11,090 bases of DNA from the NCBI GenBank assembly GCA_026770585.1, contig MU647476.1, positions 41,495-52,584 of the forward strand, in the 5' to 3' direction. The notes beneath the pieces were generated by a model. It worked only from the letters and a program-made list of their open reading frames with translations, was not told where the DNA came from and ran no database searches. A program made the translations under genes and the position numbers. Shown here one piece after another: positions 8,588-11,090 of the stretch; position 1 is the stretch's first letter; the number at the start of each line of letters is the position of its first letter. This stretch comes from Baffinella frigidus. Its lineage: Eukaryota > Cryptophyceae > Cryptomonadales > Baffinellaceae.

Positions 8588-11090
8588 GCTCGCTCTCTGT
8601 CTCTGTCTCTCTCTCTCACTCTCGCTCACTCTCTCTCTCTCTCGCTCTCTCCCTCTCTCTCTCTCTCTCTTTCGCTCTCTCTCTCTCTCTCTCTCTCTCT
8701 CGCTCTCTGTCTCTCTCTCTCTCTCTCTAATCCACACTCCCTAATCCCTACACCCTACACCCTAATCGGGCAGGCGATTCCAAAGGAGCACCACGTCAAC
8801 CTCCCCGCGGGGTGGTACGACCCTACCGACGAGAACATCCGCTCCATCACCTCAGCGACAGGTCTAACTGACCCCTTTCATTTTATTGTTTTCTGCGAAA
8901 ATTACTACACACGTGTACACACGTGCTGACGTGCACACGTGCTGACGTGTACACGCGTGCTTTACTACTGGATCAGCACGTGCTGAGTAATTTTCGGTAG
9001 CAAAGCGTAATTTTCGGTAGTAAATCACGTGTGTGGTAATGTTCGTTGCCGTGAGAGAGAGGCTCCGAGGGAGGGCCTCCCGAAGGGGTGGTACGTCCCT
9101 ACCGATGAGAACAACCGCTCCATCACCTCCGCCACAGGTGTAACCCTTGTGCATTTTATTGGGGAAACAATCTTCCGGCAACGAAAATTACTACGCCCCC
9201 ACGGATTGCCTACCGTAGGGTCCTCACAGCGTGTGACGTATCGGGTCGTACCACCCCAGCGACCCTACCGATGAAAACATCCACTTCATCACCTCCGTCT
9301 CAGGTCTGACCCAGGGAACCCTTTTTTCGTTTTGGTGTATCCATGGGTATGTTCCGGGAACGAAACCCCCGAAGCCCGAAACTCGTAAGCGTGCGCCCGA
9401 CGCCCTCTCTGGCTAACCCAGACCCTCCAACCCCTAACCCTACCAATGAGAGCATCCGCTCGATCACCTCCGCGACAGGTCTGGCCCACACAGCGGACTT
9501 TGAAGGGATTTTGAATAACCCATAAGCGATAAGACCTAGGACCCTACGGTAGGCAATCCGTAGGGACATAGGGGGGGGTCCTACGGATACGGTAACGGGA
9601 AATGTCTTGGATTTGACGATTCCCGGCGGATGAGAACATCCGCTCCATCACTTCGGCAAGTCTGACCCAGGGAACCCTCTTGCAACTTATTGTATCGCCC
9701 GTCCAGGTGGAACGGGCAGAGCCCTCACCTTCAACCCCAAACACCAAACCCGAAACCACAAACCCGAAACCACAAACCCGAAATCCGAAACCCCGACGGC
9801 GACAGGTCTGACCCACACAGCGGACCTTGAAGGGATTTTGAATAACCCATAAGCGATAAGACCTAGGACCCTACGGTAGGCAATCCGTAGGGACATAGGG
9901 GGGGGTCCTACGGATAAGGCAACGGGAAATGCCTTGGATTGATCACTTCAGTGATAGGTTTGATAACCCTTGTGCATTTTATTTGGGAACCCATCTTCTG
10001 GCAACGAAAATTATTGCACACGTGCTTTACTACTGGAGTAGCACAGCACGTGTGCAGCAATTTGGAGGTCACACGAGAGAGAAGATACTCTCGAGGAACC
10101 TACCCAGAGTCGTATATCACCACATATACAACGTATACGAAGGTAAAGCTCGTGTGTGGTGATTTTCGTTGCCGTGGGCGAGAGAGGCTCTGAGGGAGGG
10201 TCGCGTGGACCTCCCAACCACCCAGCGGGGTGGTTCAACCCCCTTTTTAGAAGTTGAGAATAAGAAATACTACCCCCTTTTTAGAAGTTGAAAATAAAAG
10301 AACGACCCGACGGATGACAACATCCGCTCGACCGGTTTCATCTCGAAAGATAACTGAATCAGTTCCCTGACAAGCGTTTTAATTTATTTAGGAGGCCTAA
10401 TTAAATTTCCTATGCCCTGACTAATTTCTCCTATTCAACCTCCTATGCAAAAGGAACAGATTCAGTTATTTTCCGAGATGAACTTCGGCGACAGGTATCC
10501 CTAAAGTGGCCAGTAGGCGCATACGCCCTACCGTAGGGCCCTAGGACCTGCCTAGGACCTGTCGGGGGTCAATTTTGACCCCCTGGTCACTTAGGGATAG
10601 AGCGGTTTTCACATCTGTTGGTCATACAAAAAGTGTTAACCTATGCCAAAAGTGGATGTTGCCCGAAACCCGAAACCCTCAAGCGTGCGTCCGATGACCT
10701 CTTTGGCTGAGCCAGGACCTCAAAACCCTAAACCTCAAGCCCTAAACCCCAAACCCCAAACCCCAAACCCCGAACCCCACACCCCACGCCCCAAACCCCC
10801 AAATTCATGCCCCAAACCCGAACCCCAAAACCCTCAACCCGAAACCCCAAACCCCAAACCCCACACCCCAAACCCCACACCCCAAACCCCAAAACCCATA
10901 CCCCAAACCCAAACCCCAAACCCCTAAACCCTAAACCCACAACCCGTCAGTCGCGGCGCTCCGGACGAGGTAGGCCCTTGAGCCTTGAGTTGAGTGATTC
11001 AAAAGTCTATGCGCCTCTCATCCGAACCCCGCTGGTCGACAGTCGCGGCGCTCCGGACGACGCTCTCGAACCAGACCGCGGAGGAGGAGG
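4576..11090 (+). CDS. Gene B: multi-exon gene for an unrecognised single-pass membrane-anchored protein, 3' end outside window
   Basis: Model: join of 4576-4722, 4943-5016, 6015-6128, 6988-7054, 8774-8861 and 11043 onward. Junction phases are 0, 2, 2, 0 and 1 and agree on both sides of every intron; introns have GT donors and AG acceptors. The visible part is about 179 codons. The product starts with a short basic N-terminus and one hydrophobic helix (about residues 8-24), followed by a hydrophilic region with the segments YFPKKEGGKDYSFG, KYDDKDGTWSG and GWYDPTDENIRS. I recognise no family. The gene could encode a membrane-anchored subunit of an organelle or ER complex, but that is a guess. 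Introns 2, 3, 4 and 5 are roughly 1.0, 0.86, 1.7 and 2.2 kb and are loaded with heptamers, exon copies and fold-backs. No single long reading frame reveals this gene; it is seen only by phase-consistent splicing. Confidence 0.62.
4943..5016 (+). CDS. Gene B exon 2: 24 codons plus 2 nt
   Basis: Acceptor cacttgcag (AG 4941-4942) opens VYFPKKEGGKDYSFG and continues VASVHGIVN before the donor aacgg|gtgatg at 5017. Start is phase 0, matching exon 1; end is phase 2, matching exon 3. The codon split across the junction gives Gly. If the donor is ignored the frame stops at once (tga 5018-5020), which supports splicing here. An extra acceptor at 4780-4781 gives an open phase-0 frame from 4782, but with no good donor before 4942, so I prefer skipping it. 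Confidence 0.62.
5072..5320. repeat. CCCTAAA heptamer array in gene B intron 2
   Basis: Perfect runs of ccctaaa (for example 5090-5115 and 5139-5160) interspersed with ccctcaa, cccaaac and ccttaac. This is the closest match to a canonical TTTAGGG telomere repeat in the window, but it is internal and short, so interstitial. Confidence 0.85.
5334..5520 (+). repeat. Duplicated coding-like block (ASESAAQ) in gene B intron 2
   Basis: gcttcggagtcagccgccca plus ag occurs at 5344-5365 and 5411-5432. The first copy reads FFASESAAQALANLIKLP before a stop at 5397; the second reads ASESAAQERWQALARVP and stays open to about 5525. The copies differ by about 12 nt. It resembles a helical exon fragment, perhaps from an exon of gene B beyond the window. 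No phase-matched acceptor is seen, so I treat it as a relic. Confidence 0.4.
5701..5734. repeat. Short inverted repeat (14-bp arms)
   Basis: ttagaaggttagca and tgctatccttctaa pair at 13 of 14 positions around ggcgcg. Lies in gene B intron 2; function unknown. Confidence 0.6.
6015..6128 (+). CDS. Gene B exon 3: 37 codons plus split codons
   Basis: A pyrimidine-rich tract ending ctccctgcag (AG 6013-6014) leads into coding for EQVEGSLRLKRIAKYDD, KDGTWSGVAPVPSEPP and AAMY, and a strong donor ACAG|gtaaga follows at 6129. One nt completes the exon 2 codon; two nt (AG) carry over to exon 4. This is the best-defined exon of the window by splice consensus. It is Lys/Asp-rich, then Pro-rich near its end. 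Confidence 0.68.
6322..6438. repeat. GA-rich low-complexity tract
   Basis: gagagg and gagaga runs in gene B intron 3. Open frames across it are compositional. Confidence 0.85.
6686..6900 (+). repeat. Three degraded copies of the start of gene B exon 4
   Basis: Units at about 6686-6716, 6775-6807 and 6868-6900 each carry a version of cagTTCGGCGGTGGAGAAGG and end in a -gtagag or -ctagag stop-containing tail before GGTGTAG heptamers. Spacing of the shared ggtggag core is about 90 bp. A further fragment at 6445-6466 matches 22 nt of exon 4 (gcgtcgatcatggcggccat plus ga). None can encode the full exon. Confidence 0.7.
6717..7260. repeat. GGTGTAG heptamer arrays between exon 4 copies
   Basis: Blocks of ggtgtag with ggtctag and ggtttac variants at about 6717-6750, 6806-6840, 6898-6960 and 7173-7262, each next to an exon 4 copy. 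C-rich relatives lie at 7085-7110. Confidence 0.8.
6988..7054 (+). CDS. Gene B exon 4: 22 codons, Ala/Met-rich helix
   Basis: Acceptor tgtacatacag (AG 6986-6987) leads into TTCGGCGG; with the carried AG it reads Ser, then SAVEKAVAASIMAAM and TPFATGE, ending GAG|gtctca at 7055, phase 0, which matches exon 5. It is one of five related copies between 6445 and 7336. This copy is preferred because its acceptor has the best consensus; the copy at 7263-7336 is identical over 74 nt but has a poor acceptor. Confidence 0.6.
7263..7336 (+). repeat. Exact 74-nt copy of gene B exon 4 with its donor
   Basis: Positions 7263-7336 equal 6987-7060 without a mismatch, an offset of 276 bp. The copy keeps the gtctca donor. 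Its own acceptor is different: the nearest AG is in ggtgtaag (7259-7260), which would still join exon 3 in frame and add one residue (Arg-Cys in place of Ser). There is no pyrimidine tract before it. It is either a very recent non-functional duplicate or a mutually exclusive exon. Confidence 0.75.
7345..7680. repeat. CCCGAAA heptamer array in gene B intron 4
   Basis: Reverse complement of the TTTCGGG variant found in gene A intron 2, with cccaaaa, cccgaac and tccgaaa variants, starting directly after the exon 4 copy at 7263-7336. A small patch of the same variant recurs at 9740-9795. Long VSGFGFR-type frames here are artefacts. Confidence 0.9.
7839..8018. repeat. Imperfect fold-back, arms 7839-7863 and 7994-8018
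   Basis: agaatgctggaggatcctat followed by tta pairs with the reverse of tttaaataggcccctgtagc attct with a few mismatches. The interior carries no frame of note. MITE-like by shape only. The surrounding 7680-8240 has no supported gene; gagccc(c)tcgt plus a later gcga(a/g)agagcgc block is repeated at 7801-7829 and 8190-8218. Confidence 0.4.
8249..8401. mobile_element. 153-bp hairpin element
   Basis: Arms 8249-8318 and 8333-8401 are inverted copies with about 80-90% identity: ctagctctgtcccacttcga on the left and, on the right, tcgaagcgggacagagctag. The short loop is G-rich (8321-8329). No coding capacity. Likely a non-autonomous fold-back element; no target-site duplication is evident. Confidence 0.6.
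8462..8491 (+). repeat. 5' half-copy of gene B exon 5 cut off by the CT microsatellite
   Basis: Following cggggcag, the sequence from 8459 repeats the first 33 nt of exon 5 (gcggttccaaaggagcacc onward) and stops exactly where the CT tract begins. The full exon resumes after the tract, at 8774. The layout suggests the tract expanded at a break inside a duplicated exon. Confidence 0.65.
8492..8728. repeat. CT microsatellite (about 237 bp)
   Basis: Almost pure ct repeat with scattered gct, tct and atct units, between the half copy and full copy of gene B exon 5. It is followed by a few ccctaca heptamers up to about 8762. As it lies upstream of an acceptor it could serve as an extended polypyrimidine tract. 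The Ser/Leu and Arg/Glu frames over it are artefacts. Confidence 0.9.
8774..8861 (+). CDS. Gene B exon 5: 29 codons plus 1 nt
   Basis: Acceptor atcgggcag (AG 8772-8773) opens AIPKEHHVNLPAGWYDP and continues TDENIRSITSAT before ACAG|gtctaa (GT at 8862). Phase 0 in, phase 1 out; the carried G plus TC of the last exon gives Val. It is the most complete of a family of about eight copies in this intron and the only one with the full-length frame and both borders. Confidence 0.6.
8889..9050. repeat. Fold-back unit rich in CACGTG
   Basis: gcgaaaattactac at 8895-8908 pairs loosely with gtggtaatgttcgttgcc at 9033-9050, and several cacgtg/gtacac palindromes lie between, with a nested gtaattttcggtag repeat at 8989-9022. 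Directly precedes the exon 5 copy at 9062. A left-arm fragment is repeated at 9177-9194. Confidence 0.55.
9062..9137 (+). repeat. Second in-frame copy of gene B exon 5, candidate alternative exon
   Basis: From acceptor gagagag (AG 9060-9061) the sequence reads APREGLPKGWYVP, TDENNRSITSAT and ends ACAG|gtgtaa, 25 codons plus 1 nt: phase 0 in and phase 1 out, as in exon 5. Eighteen or so residues align directly with exon 5 and no stop intervenes. Upstream there is an inverted repeat rather than a pyrimidine tract, so splicing may be weak. It is either an alternative exon or a relic that by chance is intact. Confidence 0.5.
9255..9957 (+). repeat. Series of truncated exon 5 copies (five fragments)
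   Basis: Fragments at about 9258-9303 (gatgaaaacatccacttcat), 9437-9479 (gagagcatccgctcgatcac), 9629-9657 (gatgagaacatccgctccat), 9798-9806 (only the end, gcgacagg) and 9941-9956 each keep part of the 3' half of exon 5 and usually the gacaggtctgac border. All lack the 5' half; some carry frame changes. They are separated by 150-200 bp of related intron sequence, so the duplicated unit is exon plus downstream intron. Confidence 0.65.
9472..9940 (+). repeat. 142-bp direct duplication, 9472-9613 and 9799-9940
   Basis: The two copies, 327 bp apart, show five differences and no indel by eye. Each begins at the exon 5 end (gcgacaggtctg), includes agggattttgaataacccat, and carries a hairpin ccctacgg-taggcaat-ccgtaggg that can alternatively pair with tcctacggat downstream. 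A reverse-orientation piece (cggattgcctaccgtagggt) is at 9201-9220. Confidence 0.8.
10000..10173. repeat. Second CACGTG fold-back unit
   Basis: ggcaacgaaaattattgcac (10000-10019) pairs with gtgtggtgattttcgttgcc (10154-10173), with inner gcacacgtgctttactac and gtagcacagcacgtgtgc arms. Homologous to 8889-9050 and in the same place relative to an exon 5 copy (10187), so it belongs to the duplicated unit. Confidence 0.6.
10238..10300. repeat. Two-unit tandem repeat inside an exon 5 copy
   Basis: accccctttttagaagttga recurs at 10238 and 10272 (34-bp period), with aataagaa/aataaaag ends. It interrupts the exon 5 copy between ggtggt and cgac. Confidence 0.7.
10337..10482. mobile_element. 146-bp MITE-like element with terminal inverted repeats
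   Basis: Ends ttcatctcgaaagataactg and the reverse of cagttattttccgagatgaa match over about 30 bp with few mismatches. The interior is AT-rich, without coding capacity. It is inserted in the exon 5 copy between aacatccgctcgaccggt and cttcggcgacag. No clear target-site duplication. Confidence 0.65.
10496..10599. mobile_element. 104-bp fold-back element at a splice-donor position
   Basis: tatccctaaagtggcc (10496-10511) and ggtcacttagggata (10585-10599) are inverted with one indel. Inside are ccctaccgtaggg, a cctaggacctg doublet and the near-perfect palindrome gggggtcaattttgaccccc (10564-10583). It starts at the donor of the broken exon 5 copy. Confidence 0.55.
10725..10945. repeat. CCCCAAA heptamer array in gene B intron 5
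   Basis: ccccaaa units with ccccaca, cccgaac and ccctaaa variants. Reverse complement of the TTTGGGG variant at 1-160 and 3303-3455. Confidence 0.85.
10948..11060 (+). repeat. 21-nt tandem copy of the exon 6 border
   Basis: The string cagtcgcggcgctccggacg plus a occurs at 10948-10968 and at 11040-11060, 92 bp apart. The first copy is followed by g|gtaggc, so it could act as a 19-nt micro-exon, but then exon 6 would be read in another frame. More likely a partial exon duplication like those of exons 4 and 5. Confidence 0.6.
11043..11090 (+). CDS. Gene B exon 6, start only
   Basis: Acceptor gtcgacag (AG 11041-11042) leads into TC, which completes Val with the G carried from exon 5, then AALRTTLSNQTAEEE to the window edge. 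The frame is open and the phase fits. Its first 18 nt with the acceptor are duplicated at 10948-10968, where a gtaggc donor-like sequence follows. Confidence 0.5.

Larger units (their letters stand above)
10187..10494 (+). pseudogene. Exon 5 copy broken by two insertions
   Basis: The copy starts after gggcgagag with GCTCTGAGGGAGGG, similar to the 9062 copy, reaches gcggggtggt at about 10225-10234, is interrupted by a 34-bp-unit tandem repeat (10238-10300), resumes gacggatgacaacatccgct, is interrupted again by a 146-bp terminal-inverted-repeat element (10337-10482), and ends cttcggcgacag|gtatcc. It cannot encode exon 5, but it dates the insertions as later than the exon duplication. Confidence 0.6.
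9374..10720 (+). repeat. 53-bp direct repeat, 9374-9426 and 10668-10720
   Basis: Both contain aagcgtgcg(c/t)ccga, then ccctctctggct or acctctttggct. In one frame they read SVRPTPSLANP and SVRPMTSLAEP, so a decayed exon fragment is possible. Confidence 0.5.

Noticed and set aside
8330-8744. Ser/Leu-rich and Arg/Glu-rich proteins across the CT tract
   Set aside because: Dinucleotide repeat translation.
9029-9957. CRISPR-like array from regularly spaced repeats
   Set aside because: Units are exon fragments of varying length and spacing with decay, no short identical palindromic repeats and no cas genes; sequence is eukaryotic.
10643-10927. PKP-repeat protein
   Set aside because: CCCCAAA heptamer translation; only the first 25 codons are non-repetitive and they are part of the 53-bp repeat.

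Overview
The window looks like nuclear DNA of a plastid-bearing protist, most likely a chromerid-type alga (Chromera or Vitrella relatives). This rests on three things: abundant TTTAGGG-type heptamers, GC-rich exons with GT-AG introns of up to about 2 kb, and a protein whose N-terminus is a signal peptide followed by an acid-free, Arg/Ser/Ala-rich stretch, as in plastid targeting through a complex (secondary) plastid. Stramenopile, haptophyte or dinoflagellate origin is not excluded; the GT donors argue mildly against a dinoflagellate. Taxonomy is inference. I see no rRNA, tRNA, CRISPR array, bacterial operon or transposase.

The window holds the 5' parts of two divergently transcribed, intron-rich genes that share a short promoter (4455-4575). 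Gene A runs leftward from 4454. Its exon 1 (4454-3876) encodes a bipartite targeting presequence and the start of a coiled coil; exon 2 is at 2738-2637; probable exon 3 is at 1368-1309; a tentative exon 4 is at 346-296; it continues beyond the left edge. Gene B runs rightward from 4576: exons 4576-4722, 4943-5016, 6015-6128, 6988-7054, 8774-8861 and 11043 to the right edge. Reading phase is kept at every proposed gene B junction (0, 2, 2, 0, 1). Gene B encodes a small protein with one N-terminal membrane segment. I recognise neither family.

Most of the sequence is intron, and the introns are unusual. They are filled with (1) arrays of telomere-like heptamers, each with its own dominant variant (TTTGGGG, TTTCGGG, TTTAGGG, GGTGTAG, and reverse complements); (2) multiple partial or degraded copies of the neighbouring exon: exon 5 of gene B about eight times, exon 4 five times, and exons 2 and 3 of gene A three and six or more times; (3) fold-back elements resembling MITEs, some inserted inside exon copies; (4) CT and GA microsatellites. 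The long repetitive reading frames in the heptamer and CT arrays are artefacts of 7-bp and 2-bp periodicity.

The most interesting signal is this growth of introns by repeated exon duplication. Some copies (exon 4 copy at 7263-7336; exon 5 copy at 9062-9137) remain in frame with usable splice borders and could be alternative, mutually exclusive exons.
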